From Ilex aquifolium (taxonomy: Eukaryota > Streptophyta > Magnoliopsida > Aquifoliales > Aquifoliaceae): a stretch of DNA of 64,000 nucleotides. Every line of letters begins with the position of its first letter. Position 1 is the first letter of the stretch. Positions 23,718 to 36,286 of this stretch are shown here, one piece after another. Location of the stretch: the NCBI GenBank assembly GCA_951799425.1, contig OX637391.1, positions 23,174,551 through 23,238,550 on the forward strand. The letters run 5' to 3'. The position numbers were made by a program, and so were the translations under genes. The notes beneath the pieces were generated by a model. The model saw only the letters and a list, made by a program, of their open reading frames with translations. It ran no database searches and was not told where the DNA came from.

Positions 23718-26509
23718 TGTGAAACCCCGGAAAATTTGAACTATTCACAAAGGGGCAAAACAATAACTTGCGACTATGAACGGGTTGCGAACCTGAATTT
23801 TTCTAGAGCTCAGATGACGAAACGGACTTCGCCGTTAAATTCGTCTCGCGAAATCTAGTGACCATGTAAAATTTCATCAAATTCCGAAATAGTCGGATTT
23901 TTCACGTTTTACGAGACAGTCGGGTCGCGGGTGACCCCAAAAACGAAATTTTGGATAAAATGTGAGAAAATTGAAAATAATTTAATTAGAGTTCATAGAA
24001 AATATTTTGAACTTAAACCGGAGCGAAATTTAATTGTTTCGGGATTAAAACGGACCCGGAACTAAAAGGGACGTGTGGCCAATTGTGGGCCAAGTATTCT
24101 ATAATTATAAATAGGGTCAAATTTGGAGATATTTCAGCAGAAATATCCCCAAGGTCAGCTGGTCTCACACGTTGGAGAGAAAAGAGAGAGAAAAAGGGTT
24201 TCTTCAAGCTTTCTCCGGCAACCGTCGCTCGGATTCCGTCGAGCTAGAAGAGAGAGTTGCTCTACGCGACGAGGGCTACGTGTGGGTACCAAAAACAACA
24301 ACTTTCACCGAAGGTGAACGGACGCGGGTGTACGAAAATCAAGATTCGAGTTGAGTTTCGGGTCTTCGGAGCTTCCTACGGGATTTGTCACGCTACAAGA
24401 GATAGAGGTTCTCCTACTTGGGTTGATTTCTTACCTAGAATGTCTATGATTATGGCTTGGTATATATATAGATATGTATACATATTTATATGTATATAGT
24501 TATGGAATAATGAAGAAAATGGATAGGTTGTTAGAAAAATTACACTTGCCCTTTTTGTGGAATTTAGGTAAAATAATTTTATCCTAAATTGTTATGTAGA
24601 AATTGTCTATTGAAATTTCTTGAATTATATGAAAGTTGGGCATGATATGTGCTACCATAATTGTTTGTCTTGAATGTGTTCAACAAAATGCCTAAGTTGG
24701 TGGAAATGGTTATTTTAATAAAACTGAAATAACATACTTGAAATTTTGATAAAGTTAAGTTATATGTTTATGATATGAGCTACATGAAAATTTGTGATTG
24801 TTGATATATGATTTTAATATATATTGGCATGGTGAAAGATTGTGAGAATTACATGCTCATGATGTAAATTGTCATGGGATTTGATGAAATGTGTGAGATT
24901 ATTTCATATGACATTAATTATATATGAACATGATATACAAGTGACAATGGTTCATTGCATTGCATATGCACGGGAACATCGCATACATGGACATTGTGTC
25001 ATAGGGATGTTGTGCATGGGTGTTTATACCACAATCTATGTGGTATTAAATGTATGTGGACATGGGCATCACATTCATGGGATGTTAGCATGGGTGTGGG
25101 TGTGTTTGTGCATGGGTATTGTACCACAAGCTATGTGGTATTATGGGAGTCTAATATGAAGATAAATTGCTCATTGGCATTCATGACATATTGGGCATAA
25201 GGTGATGTCACATTCATGGGAAACTTGCATGAGTGTGGGGGGGTAGTTGCATATATCAATCATCATGCTTGGTGTTTGGTGGATGGGCTCGGAAAAGTTG
25301 GATTGATTATTCAACTGAGTCGCATGGTTGCATGAAAAAGAAGAAAAAGATTGGGTCGGGGTTAGCAAGAAGGGGCAAGACGACCTCTCGGGTGCAAGAC
25401 CCGGTGTTTCGGATACGCACTTCCGTTGGTATAAGAGCCCATAAAGTGTGTTGGTGTACGCGGCACCGTTGGTGGAAAGAGTCCATAAATCCCGTGTCGG
25501 TTGGGTTCCGTTGGTGGAAGTCCATAAACGCCCACCCCAAAGAAAGACCCAGAGATTTTCTTAAATTAGTTATTGGGTGAGTAATACCAATGGCGGGGGC
25601 TTGAGAAGTCCGGTTTTTATACTAATGGCATTGCATGGGGGAAAGGAGCCGGGAAGGGCTCGGGTTGAGTACATGAGTTACATCTCATTCATGGGGCTTA
25701 GGTAGCCCGGTTTTGCATACATGGCAATAGCATGTAAAGGGAGTCGTGGTGGACTCGGGTTGGATGCACGTGAGTGAGGCACATCTCATCTCATGGCATG
25801 ACATAATAATATTTAATCATTCAATTGCATAATTATTGATGGAATGGTTATGAATTTTATGGTATGTTGCATGTGAACATTTCATATGCATATAGGTTGA
25901 GGAGTAGCCTTTGTAGGAAACACTCTACTGGGCGTTGGCTCACCCTATAAAGGAAACATTTCAGGTGCGCATCATTCGCGGGAGGGAGGTTCTCATTTGG
26001 GGCCTCAAAGTTGAAGAAGCCAAAATGTGGCTTTTATGGTTAAATTGTATAACTTTTATATAAATTCCATATAATTTGGATGTGTACATATATGGAATTG
26101 TATGAAATGGATTTTCCATGGACTTTGTATAATGTAGGAATTTCATTATGCATATTTGGGATGAATTTGGAAGTGATTTGGATGGGTTTGAAATGTAAAA
26201 CACTTGTGATATTTGCATGTTTTGATATAAGTATGGATAATTGGACCCGGTGTGGCCAATGTTTACTTATAAATGGACCCGGTGAGGTCATTTTTTTATA
26301 TTGGGTCTCGGATGGGTCATGTGAAGTTAAATTGCATAGGTTGGGTTTTGGGTAGAGCTCACTGTATGAATGAGACTCTGCCCAAATTTTGTTAAGTTAT
26401 GGACCCCGATAAATGGGGCATAACAGTGTGATATCGAGTTACTTGGTATCTAAGGGTGTTCTGCGGGTTGATGGGTAATCAACGGACCCCCAGATTTTGG
26501 GGTGTCACA
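23718..26509 (+). repeat. 5' LTR of the Del-like element
   Basis: It runs TGTGAAACCCC...GGGGTGTCACA. It contains a (TA)n-like stretch near 24460-24500 and the CGTTGGCTCACCC block near 25935. Near its 3' end a GGACCCGGTG motif occurs twice (26243 and 26275). ORFs inside it recur in the 3' LTR at an offset of 4047-4048 bp because the LTRs are near-identical, not because they are genes. Confidence 0.92.
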
Positions 26510-26511
26510 GA

Positions 26512-26528
26512 TGGTATCAGAGCCTAGG
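26512..26528 (+). other. Primer-binding site, initiator tRNA-Met type
   Basis: TGGTATCAGAGCCTAGG begins 2 bp after the 5' LTR end. TGGTATCAGAGC is the standard PBS text of plant elements primed by initiator methionine tRNA. Confidence 0.85.
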
Positions 26529-26844
26529 TATACGATTACCTAGGGCTTGAGGGAAATGGGTTTACACCATTGCATTCCATGTGCATTCATGTTATGTGTT
26601 TTATTTGTTACATGATTATGTGCTACATGATTATGTGTTATGTTTAAATTATATACATGGTAAAATGTATATGGAAAAGTGGAACACTAGGGTTAGAAAA
26701 CATAACCTTGGGGGTTCGGAAAAGGATGAACGGGATAGTTCATGGGTTAAATGTCTACTAGTGTGAGACACTCGCTCTACTAGGGACACGATGAGAGAAT
26801 TCTCAATGTTTTGAACTTGGTCCCTACATTGGGATACTAAGTTA

Positions 26845-27664
26845 TTGTTTCATGACAATTTAAATTGCATAAAGGAATTGGGCTTAGAGGGTAAAACCTT
26901 GGAAAAGCCATTGTGTGTGAGTTCTCCCCTAGGAGCTAGGGTGAGTACTAAATGGATATGTCGGGAACATGAGTTAAGAATCTCGGGGATTCTACTCCAC
27001 GGACATGTTAGGGTTCGATTCATCCTCGGGATGGATTGGTTGACGGCACATCGTGCCCTTATTCATCGTGATCGTAAACAGGTCACTGTCTACACACCAG
27101 ATGGTGGTTGTTTTGAGCTTTAGGGGGGAAAACCAAGATGTTTTACCCCAAGTGTTGTATAAATTTCATTGGTACGGGCAGTTAATGGGTTAGCTAGCAA
27201 GCTTTACCCTAGGGGACGAGGTGAGACAGGATTTTGGGTCTACCTCAGTTGGTTATGAGTTTGCGACGTTCACCTCCATGGTTGGAAGCGGACTTCAGTG
27301 TTGAGTTACACGCCGGTACATTGCCTATTTCTATGACTCCATATGAAATGGAATGGGTAGATTTGGAAGAACTCTGAGGAATAAGGGTTTTGTCGGACCG
27401 AATGCTTCACCATAAAACGTTCGGTGTTAATTGACATATGATGAAGAAGGGTTACCTTACCTTATCTTCTAGTGGTTTCAGAAAGGGAACAGAGGTACAC
27501 TTGATATTGTGATACCTCCAAGGACGGACTTGATTGTATTTGAATATAGTCCGGGAGAGTGATGGTTTATGGTTCACGACGGTTAAAGAACCACAAACGG
27601 AATTACCCAACGTACCCTAGGGATTAGGGGTATTGTCTTTGCCTTGAAGACTTGATGTCACTAT
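26845..27664 (+). pseudogene. Protease/pre-RT and RNase H scraps of the Del-like element
   Basis: Frame 26845-27123 gives the C-terminal half of a chromovirus protease, including ILGMDWLTAHRALIH; its catalytic Asp region is not recognisable. Broken frames at 27230-27380 match the segment before RT (an LHAGTLPISMTPYEM-like block). At 27565-27660 a block resembling the RNase H motif around SRRLKNHKRNYPTYP appears. The RT palm and all of integrase are missing. The pieces are in the correct order, so one or more internal deletions explain them. Confidence 0.75.
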
Positions 27665-27750
27665 CGATATAGTGCGGATGGTATCTATTGTAGGATAGGC
27701 ACGTGGTTGAACGTGGTTGTGGGTGTGAATTTCGGGGACGAAATTTTTTT

Positions 27751-27764
27751 TAAGGGGGGAAGAA
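27751..27764 (+). other. Polypurine tract
   Basis: TAAGGGGGGAAGAA sits directly before the 3' LTR start TGTGAAACCCC, after the AATTTCGGGGACGAAATT text typical of chromovirus 3' ends. Confidence 0.85.
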
Positions 27765-30557
27765 TGTGAAACCCCAAAAAATTTGAACTATTCACAAATG
27801 GGCAAAACAATAACTTGCCACTATGAACGGGTTGCGAACCTGAATTTTTCTAGAGCTCGGATGACGAAACGGACTTCGCCGTTAAATTCGTCTCGCGAAA
27901 TCTAGTGACCATGTAAAATTTCATCAAATTTCGAAATAGTCGGATTTTTCACGTTTTACGAGACAGTCGGGTCTCGGGTGACCCCAAAAACAAAATTTTG
28001 GACAAAATGTGAGAAAATTGAAAATAATTTAATTAGAGTTCATAGAAAATATTTTGAACTTAAATCGGAGCGAAATTTAATCGTTTTGGGATTAAAACGG
28101 ACCCGGAACTAAAAGGGACGTGTGGCCAATTGTGGGCCAAGTATTCTATAATTATAAATAGGGTCAAATTTGGAGATATTTCAGCAGAAATATCCCCAAG
28201 GTCAGCTGGTCTCACACGTTGGAGAGAAAAGAGAGAGAAAAAGGGTTTCTTCAAGCTTTCTCCGGCAACCGTCGCTCGGATTCCGTCGAGCTAGAAGAGA
28301 GAGTTGCTCTACGCGACGAAGGCTACGTGTGGGTACCAAAAACAACAACTTTCACCGAAGGTGAACGGACGCGGGTGTACAAAAATCAAGATTCGAGTTG
28401 AGTTTCGGGTCTTCGGAGCTTCCTACGGGATTTCTCACGCTATAAGAGGTAGGGGTTCTCCTACTTGGGTTGATTTCTTACCTAGAATGCCTATGATTAT
28501 GGCCTGGTATATATATAGATATGTATACATATTTATATGTATATAGTTATGGAATAATGAAGAAAATGGGTAGATTGTTAGAAAAATTACACTTGCCCTT
28601 TTTGTGGAATTTAGGTAAAATAATTTTATCCTAAATTGTTATGTAGAAATTGTCTATTGAAATTTCTTGAATTATATGAAAGTTGGGCATGATATGTGCT
28701 ACCATAATTGTTTGCCTTGAATGTGTTCAACAAAATGCCTAAGTTTGTGGAAATGGTTATTTTAATAAAATTGAAATAACATACTTGAAATTGTGATAAA
28801 GTTAAGTTATATGTTTATGATATGAGTTACATGAAAATTTGTGATTGTTGATATATGATTTTAATATATATTGGCATGGTGAAAGATTGTGAGAATTACA
28901 TGCTCATGATGTAAATTGTCATGAGATTTGATGAAATGTGTGAGATTAGTTCATATGACATTAATTATATATGAACATGATATACAAGTGACAATGGTTC
29001 ATTGCATTGCATATGTACGGGAACATCGCATACATGGACATTGTGTCATAGGGATGTTGTGCATGGGTGTTTATACCACAATCTATGTGGTATTAAATGT
29101 ATGTGGACATGGGCATCACATTCATGGGATGTTAGCATGGGTGTGGGTGTGTTTGTGCATGGGTATTGTACCACAAGCTATGTGGTATTATGAGAGTCTA
29201 ATATGGAGATAAATTGCTCATTGGCATTCATGACATATTGGGCATAAGGTGATGTCATATTCATGGGAAACTTGCATGAGTGTGGGGGGGGTAGTTGCAT
29301 ATATCAATCATCATGCTTGGTGGTTGGTGGATGGGCTCGGGAAAGTTGGATTGATTATTCAACTGAGTCGCATGGTTGCATGAAAAAGAAGAAAAAGATT
29401 GGGTCGGGGTTAGCAAGAAGGGGCAAGACTACCTCTCGGGTGCAAGGCCCGGTGTTTCGGATACGCACTTCCGTTGGTATAAGAGCCCATAAAGTGTGTT
29501 GGTGTACGCGGCACCGTTGGTGGAAAGAGTCCATAAATCCCGTGTCGGTTGGGTTCCGTTGGTGGAAGTCCATAAACGCCCACCCCAAAGAAAGACCCAG
29601 AGATTTTCTTAAATTAGTTATTGGGTGAGTAATACCAATGGCGGGGGCTTGAGAAGTCCGGTTTTTATACTAATGGCATTGCATGGGGGAAAGGAGCCGG
29701 GAAGGGCTCGGGTTGAGTACATGAGTTACATCTCATTCATGGGGCTTAGGTAGCCCGGTTTTGCATACATGACAATAGCATGTAAAGGGAGTCGTGGTGG
29801 ACTCGGGTTGGATGCACGTGAGTGAGGCACATCTCATCTCATGGCATGACATAATAATATTTAATCATTCAATTGCATAATTATTGATGGAATGGTTATG
29901 GATTTTATGGTATGTTGCATGTGAACATTTCATATGCATATAGGTTGAGGAGTAGCCTTTGTAGGAAACACTCTACTGGGCGTTGGCTCACCCTATAAGG
30001 GAAACATTTCAGGTGCGCATCATTCGCGGGAGGGAGGTTCTCATTTGGGGCCACAAAGTTGAAAAAGCCAAAATGTGGCTTTTATGGTTAAATTGTATAA
30101 CTTTTATATAAATTCCAAATAATTTGGATGTGTACATATATGGAATTGTATGAAATGGATTTTTCATGGACTTTGTATAATGTAGGAATTTCATTATGCA
30201 TATTTGGGATGAATTTGGAAGTGATTTGGATGGGTTTGAAATGTAAAACACTTGTGATATTTGCATGTTTTGATATAAGTATGGATAATTGGACCCGGTG
30301 TGGCCAATGTTTACTTATAAATGGACCCGGTGAGGTCATTTTTTTATATTGGGTCTCGGATGGGTCATGTGAAGTTAAATTGCATAGGTTGGGTTTTGAG
30401 TAGAGCTCACTGTACGAAGGAGACTCTGCCCAAATTTTGTTAAGTTATGGACCCCGGTAAATGGGGCATAACAGTGTGATATCGAGTTACTCGGTATCTA
30501 AGGGTGTTCTGCGGGTTGATGGGTAATCAACGGATCCCCAGATTTTGGGGTGTCACA
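27765..30557 (+). repeat. 3' LTR of the Del-like element
   Basis: Nearly identical to 23718-26509. Differences are concentrated in the first 250 bp (about nine seen by eye), with sparse substitutions and a 1-bp length change in a G run near 29287 beyond that. Confidence 0.92.
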
Positions 30558-31513
30558 GAACCACTCTCACTTTTGTGCCATAGTTGGTAATAAGAGTGAC
30601 AGTGTTTCAACTATTCCTCGGGGAATGAATTTTTGTATTTTATTTTCGATTGTAATTGGATTATATCATTCCTTTTGCTCGCCTATAGCAATGAGGCGTG
30701 AGTAGTCCGTTTATACTCTTCGGTAAATGGTGAATGCATGTGTAATACTGTTTACGTTAGGGAAATGTCAATGTTTTATTTATGCGTTAATGTTTATACC
30801 TCCCTTATTTGATAGATGGTTATATTTATAATATGCTCATGGTTATGAACACCGAGCAGAGCTTAATGTTATATATCATACTATCTATAATTATTACGCA
30901 CTTTATGCATAATACATTGATGTACGTAGTTGGGCTTTATGTAATAGTCGGGAGACTGATTATAAACGGGTTAAATCTCGTCATAGTCAATGCTTTTGAT
31001 TCAATGCATAAGCCGGAACTCCGTCTTTTTTGAATCATCAACCTGCCGATTGAATAGATTGAGTAAACCTTTTGAATGGTTCACCTTCTATTTTACTGAG
31101 GTTATTTGATTGTTGCATGGTACATAGACATTCAGCTAACCTAATCAGTTGCTGTGATATGATTTGGTTATACATCAGACCTATCGGTTAGCTTTCTAGT
31201 AAAATGAGGGTTAATTGTTGTAAGGTGGCATTTTCATAAATAAAAAGTATAAAACATGTTGGATCCTCGCACTCAAGAGTACCTTTTTTATCATTGTGTT
31301 TTAAAGTTTTAGTTAAGTGTTTGTTTGACAATTCTAAGCTCACACCACAAGTTATTTCGTTGCACACTACGCACACGCCAATTTCATTGTTTCTGCTTTG
31401 AATACCGACAGTTAGCTCCCTGTGGGTTCGACCTCGGACTTAAACCGAGAAATATTACAATTTGACCAGTTATACTTGGGTGTATGACATAAATCAGGTC
31501 AGGTCAAACTTTT

Positions 31514-31531
31514 TGGTGCCGTTGCGAGGGA
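31514..31531 (+). other. Primer-binding site, tRNA-Asp type, of the B1 element
   Basis: TGGTGCCGTTGCGAGGGA follows the LTR B1 end and differs at a few positions from the perfect tRNA-Asp site at 54352. Confidence 0.75.
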
Positions 31532-31614
31532 ATTACGGTGATTTCGTAACGAACAGGGAAGTTGTCTAGTTTGTATTATATGTATATGCACTTTTTGTTG
31601 TATTTTCATCATGT

Positions 31615-31990
31615 ATGTCTGATAATTCATCAGTAGGGTCTATAAATCAATCTAGTCATTTATCTTCGTCATCTTCATCTTCACAAGCACATTCTGACTC
31701 TTTTGAGTTAAGCATGACTAATACTAATCAAAGGGAACAAGAGGTAGTTCAGAATGTTCAACTTTTAAGAGAATACTTGCATCCCATACGCACTAGTGTC
31801 CGGTCATGTTTTGATTTTCCCACTAATGCTTCAAATTTTAACATTAAGGCAGGGACAATACAATTTTTACCATAGTTTCTTGGTCTTGAGTCGAAAAACC
31901 ATATTTGCATATGAAAAAATTTGAGGAAGTATGTGGTGCTTTGCAAGATAATTCTGAAATGGTCCGGTTGAAATTTTTACCTTTCTCTTT
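31615..31990 (+). pseudogene. Gag N-terminus of the B1 element
   Basis: From ATG 31615 an 86-residue frame starts MSDNSSVGSINQSS and reaches the gag motif FNIKAGTIQFLP, equivalent to the FTVKPGTMQLLPVFHG block of E1. Stops and a frame change follow (PHICI*KNLRKYVVL... corresponds to the E1 block YLHIKDFEEVCGTFQDNSE). At about 31990 gag homology ends inside the LKFLPFSL-type motif and unrelated LTR-like sequence begins. Confidence 0.75.
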
Positions 31991-33080
31991 AAATAAGAAA
32001 GAGGTTCTATCGGTAGGTTTTATTGTTCTGCCGGTAGGTTGGGTCACAAAAGGATGTTGTATCGGTAAGTTGAGGCAGATTTTCACGAGAAATTCAATTA
32101 AAGATCAGATCTTGTCATATCTTTTGGGGATTCTAAACCAATAGGAAGAGGAGATCATTTTGGGGAAGATATTTACCAAAGATCTAAAGATTCTCCTTCC
32201 AATCGGAATAAATAGAGACCCTTTGGGGAATACAGGGCATCACGCAGTAGAAGACATTTAGGAGTTTTTCTTATTCTTTACTTTAGAGAGTTTTATGGTT
32301 ATTTTACATAGTTTTACATTATTCTTCTTTTAAGTTCAGTTCCTTAATTTGTTCAAACAATATTTACTTTCAATTTTTTTTTTTTACTTTCAAAGCTTTG
32401 TTATTTACATTCAGTTTTTCAATACAAGCGATTAGTTTCAATTCAATCTTTACTTTTATGAATTCAATTATGTTTTCCTTAATGCTTTGCATTATTTCCA
32501 ATATCATGAGTGAGTAGTCTTCCTTTGGATAATCTGAGGAAGGATTCCCAACCTATGAAATAGGGCGTATGCTCTAAACTAGGATTTTAACGTTTATGTG
32601 ATTGATTGAATAGGTTATGCTTTCAAAAACCTAATCGGTTTGCGTACGTCCCGATTATCTGTATACATTTAGTTTTGGTATAAATAATTAATGGTGTTTC
32701 CTACGTCCGTTAGGATATTGATTCTTCCAGCATAAACCATCTTACAATTGCTACATTAGTTATTTCAAAAAATTTAGTTGAATATCATCCGTTTGTAGTA
32801 GTTTGAATACGAAAGCAGATGAGGTATAGATTTATGGTAGAAACTATTATTCATAGGTGGGACGAATTCTGAAGGTTATTCAGTTTTTCTTTTTATTGAA
32901 TTTCAATTTCATTAGTAGTTAACTCTCAAAATTCTCAACTTCAATCAGCTTTTTCCTTTTATTTTTCATCACCTTAGATTCGAATTCTTTCCCTGAGGAT
33001 GCAATCTGGACTTTTAGTTCGAGTTACTACACGATACCTTTCTCTTGTGCCTAAAAATTTTCGTGAAAATAAAACCCCTT
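31991..33080 (+). mobile_element. LTR fragment inserted in or recombined with the B1 gag
   Basis: It opens with a palindrome pair (TATCGGTA centred 32011.5, TGCCGGTA centred 32032.5, 21 bp apart) and a further TATCGGTA near 32060. It ends with a U5-like block (TTCCCTGAGGATGCAATCTG, ACTACACGATACC near 33030) resembling other gypsy LTRs here. No coding sequence. The left edge is ragged and no target duplication was found. Confidence 0.5.
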
Positions 33081-33430
33081 TGGAGGGCAAGCACCTACAC
33101 AAACGCAGCTATAAACATCAGCAAAAAGAACCATAAAAGGAAACAAATATAAAAAGGTAAACACATACCGCCATTAGTCAATGAAGGACATTCCTCACCT
33201 TATCAGCATAACCCAACGATGAAGATCGACAAATGTCAATAGTTGAGATGATGCCTATGAGCTCACAGCTAGCCAGCTACACATTGCATATGTGGCTAGG
33301 CTGAGTAGGGGGCATCGTAGAAGAGCTCGGAGCTGACCGATCTGGCCCAGATATTCTTGGCATAGCATATGGGACTACCACCTTAGATCCTTCTGTGAGA
33401 CCTGAATAGGCATATCATATCATTTTATAA
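33081..33430. other. Unassigned stretch
   Basis: No recognisable coding block or terminal repeat. Its left and right neighbours are both element remains. Confidence 0.3.
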
Positions 33431-33562
33431 AATGTTGTGGGTTAAAGTGTTGTGGCAGAACCAACCAGTAAAAGGAGCAACTTGGGAAGCCGAGGAAGTC
33501 ATGCGAACTAAATATCCTCACTTGTTTCAGATTGGTAAGTCAAATTTCGAGGACAAAATTCC
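33431..33562 (+). pseudogene. C-terminal end of a chromovirus polyprotein
   Basis: The frame reads VKVLWQNQPVKGATWEAEE then MRTKYPHLFQIGKSNFEDKI, the conserved end of chromovirus integrase/chromodomain tails (an 'EATWE...MR..YPHLF' pattern). It is followed by a purine-rich tract and an LTR start, as expected for a 3' end. Upstream coding sequence is missing. Confidence 0.8.
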
Positions 33563-33577
33563 TAAGGAGGGAAAAAT

Positions 33578-36091
33578 TGAAAGACCCAAACACGCATGTC
33601 AAACATATAATATTTATAATAAGCATATTCACATGCGACATGCATGCGTAGGATTGACAACCACTATTTAATTATGAGAAATGGTATGAGACCAGAACCT
33701 GAACGATGAATATTTTAATATTCAAAGATAAAGTATAAATAATGATTATAGGAAAAATTGTTTTATTCAAGTGTGAAAAATTAAATAGAAATGTTGACAT
33801 GTGATATGACTTTATTATTTTATGTACATTAGCGCATGTGGAATTAATTGGGTGGCAAGCATATGACATTAATTTATTGCTATTAAAATAAAATTTGTTA
33901 GTATATACAAGAAATGGATTAAGGATCTGAAATATGAATTTAATGGGTTATTAATATTTTGGATATGAATATATATACATGTTTATGTATAAATATGCAT
34001 ACAAAGAAAATGTGGGTATATATATATATATAAAATATGCTAGGAAATGTGCATATATATGTATACACACACACATATATATATATATATGTAATATGCT
34101 AGGAGAGGTGCATATATATTTAAAAAAATTGGAAATGATGGAGCACTCCAGTTAGGAAGACATCCAAGGCATGTCTTGCATGCAAAAAAAAAACCAACAA
34201 ACGAGTCTTACACTTAGAATTTTCAGCAACAACAAGAATAAAAAGGAAAAAAAGAAGAAAAAAAGAAGAAGAATAAATGAAGAAAAAAAAAAGGGTGGGT
34301 GCAAAGGTAAGAATTATAATCCATTTTCTTCTTCTAAGATGTAGAAATCCAACTCTAGTATATATATTTTGAGTGTTGCATGTATTTAAAGTATGCTATG
34401 TTGTATGTGTTTGAGTATTGTGTATATATTAAAGTATAATGTTTAGTATGAACTTTGATTAATGCATGAAGGATTTTACCTCAATATTTATGTGGGTGTA
34501 TAAATAAAGTTAAGGTTGTTGCATGAAAAATAAAATAGTGGAATTGTTGTATGTTGGTTGAATTTTGGTCAAGAGATTGTGGTTTGTTGGGTAATTTGGA
34601 ATCTAGTGAATTGCTCTTGAATTTTCATGAAACTCATGGGTATGTGTAATTATAAGAAAGCATGCACTTTTATAATTTTATAGGAAATTATGTATATTCA
34701 AGTATATTTTGGGTTACTATAATTTTATGATAATAGTTTACTTTGGGTGTAATGGATTCGAGTAGAAAATTTTACTTGTTATGAATAGATTATTTTACAT
34801 GACTCAAATTGATTATAAACTACTAGTTTAATCGATTTGAGTAATTAACATTATTAGGTGTGGATGAATTATTGAATGTGACACAATTAAATTACGAAAC
34901 TTGATTCGAGTAAACCAAACGAGTAAAAAGCGGAACTTTTTATTAATACTTGAATGAGATTGTGAATATTGGGTGCCAGGTTCGGGGACGAGCACTGCAA
35001 AGAACGTTGGCCAAAAGCTCCGACGGATGAGTAATTTAAGAGATAGAATTTCTCGCAACGTAGGTACACCACCCTACAAATTTTTCTAATAATTTATTAG
35101 ACTTTTAAACATACGTTTTTGTTATGGTTATTGTTGGGAATAATTAATTGAGCGGAGGCACACAGTAGTGTTACGAGAGTCGTTTAAGTGACGAGAGAGA
35201 AATTATGTGATTTGGTTGATCTAAGTAACATGAAGTATTTTTATGGCTTGAGTCGTTTATGTGATGGGATTTATTTATGTGGTGGAGTCGTCTATGTTAC
35301 GCGATAAAAAACTCTCTGTGTGATGTGGGTCGTCTAAAGGACATAAACCATTAGTGTGGTTTGGGTTGTTCGAGTGATGAATGATATATATGTGGTGATA
35401 CAAGCTTGTGATATATGTTGTGTGTGTGGTGCAAGAATCTGTGCAACTAAAATAAAATAGCTTGTGTGGCAGTTGTTATTTACAGGACGTTTAGTTTGTG
35501 TATGTGTGTGTGGCGTAATTTAATTATGTGAAAGAAAATATATGTGCTATATATTTTTTCGATGTAGTATATACAGGTTATGTTAATGTGATGTAAACGA
35601 ACAACGTGTATGAGGTGAAATATAGTTTGAAAGTAAGTACCTGATACGTTGTTAAGGTTGTTCCTAAATAAATAAAAAAATTTTTTATCACTTGTTGTGC
35701 TCATAAATATTGATCGCATATTTACTCTTACTAATGGTCTTGATGACTTTTCAAGAAAAACCGCAAAGATGCGAGGAGTCCACTGTCGAGTCTAGAGAGT
35801 CAATTGAGATGTCATCATGAGGGTCATGTTTATATGTCCTTTTAATTTAAATTGTATTTTTATAAGTCATGTCTTTAGATCAATATTACAGTTTGTAAAT
35901 AAGTAGGTCTCATGGAAAGCATTCCACTAAGGGATTTGGTGAATTTTTATGTTATTATATTTATACAAAGCAAGATGAAAAAAAAATAAAGGGTAGGGAT
36001 ATATGATTCTTGATGATTTTTTATTTTTTATTTTATATTTTATTTTTTATTGTATTGTGGAAAATATTGTACCTTGGGTTGGGGTGTTACA
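33578..36091 (+). mobile_element. 3' LTR of a truncated chromovirus (family F), 2514 bp
   Basis: It starts TGAAAGACCCAAACACGC immediately after the purine tract CCTAAGGAGGGAAAAAT and ends GGGTTGGGGTGTTACA at 36091. It includes TA-rich microsatellites at 34015-34095 and an A/G-rich run at 34180-34300. The 5' LTR was not found, so the element is truncated on its left. Confidence 0.75.
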
Positions 36092-36212
36092 CCTTCAGCT
36101 CCATAGTGGGGACGTCGTGCTCATCACCCTACAGGCTGGTCGGAATGGTAGGCCTTTCATCTGAGACACCAACATAAGAAGGTTAGAGAAGCACAATTAG
36201 GTAAGTCAAAAA

Positions 36213-36233
36213 GGGGGGGGGGGGGGGGGGGGG
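36213..36233 (+). repeat. 21-base poly(G) run
   Basis: An uninterrupted run of 21 G, preceded by AAAAA and followed by AAGGG. Its true length in the genome is uncertain because such runs are hard to sequence. Confidence 0.8.
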
Positions 36234-36286
36234 AAGGGAAACCGAAGGACAAAGAGATCACCTAAGTTTCTAGGGGGCTCCCACAT

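Larger units (their letters stand above)
23718..30557 (+). mobile_element. Complete Del/Tekay-like chromovirus insertion with a large internal deletion
   Basis: Two LTRs of 2792 and 2793 bp (23718-26509, 27765-30557) flank only 1255 bp of internal DNA. The target duplication GAACC lies at 23713-23717 and 30558-30562. LTR B2 provides the empty-site equivalent (one GAACC between the flanks, reverse complement near 40755). The internal part has a PBS, protease and pre-RT remains, a scrap of RNase H and a polypurine tract; gag, most of RT and integrase are missing. By eye the LTRs are about 97-98% identical, so it is one of the younger insertions here. With no working proteins it is non-autonomous; deletion before or after insertion cannot be told from one copy. 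Confidence 0.92.
18709..31501 (+). mobile_element. LTR B1 (5' LTR of an Athila/Tat-type element), split into three pieces by two insertions
   Basis: The pieces are 18709-18840 (starts TGATTAACCC), 23264-23717 and 30558-31501. Together, after removing one copy of each target duplication, they total about 1520 bp and align end to end with the uninterrupted LTR B2 (39817-41325, minus strand, 1509 bp). The U5 landmark TACTTGGGTGTATGACATAA precedes the end, and a PBS follows at 31514, so it is a 5' LTR. The ORF 30809-31033 and its counterpart 40282-40506 are parallel because both are LTR U5 sequence. Confidence 0.9.

Noticed and set aside
24013..30403. Series of ORFs repeated about 4047 bp apart
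   Set aside because: They are the two LTRs of one Del-like element, not duplicated genes.
30809..31033. 74-aa ORF with a close match at 40282-40506 on the other strand
   Set aside because: Both are the same part of LTRs B1 and B2. No domain, and no reason to expect coding in U5.
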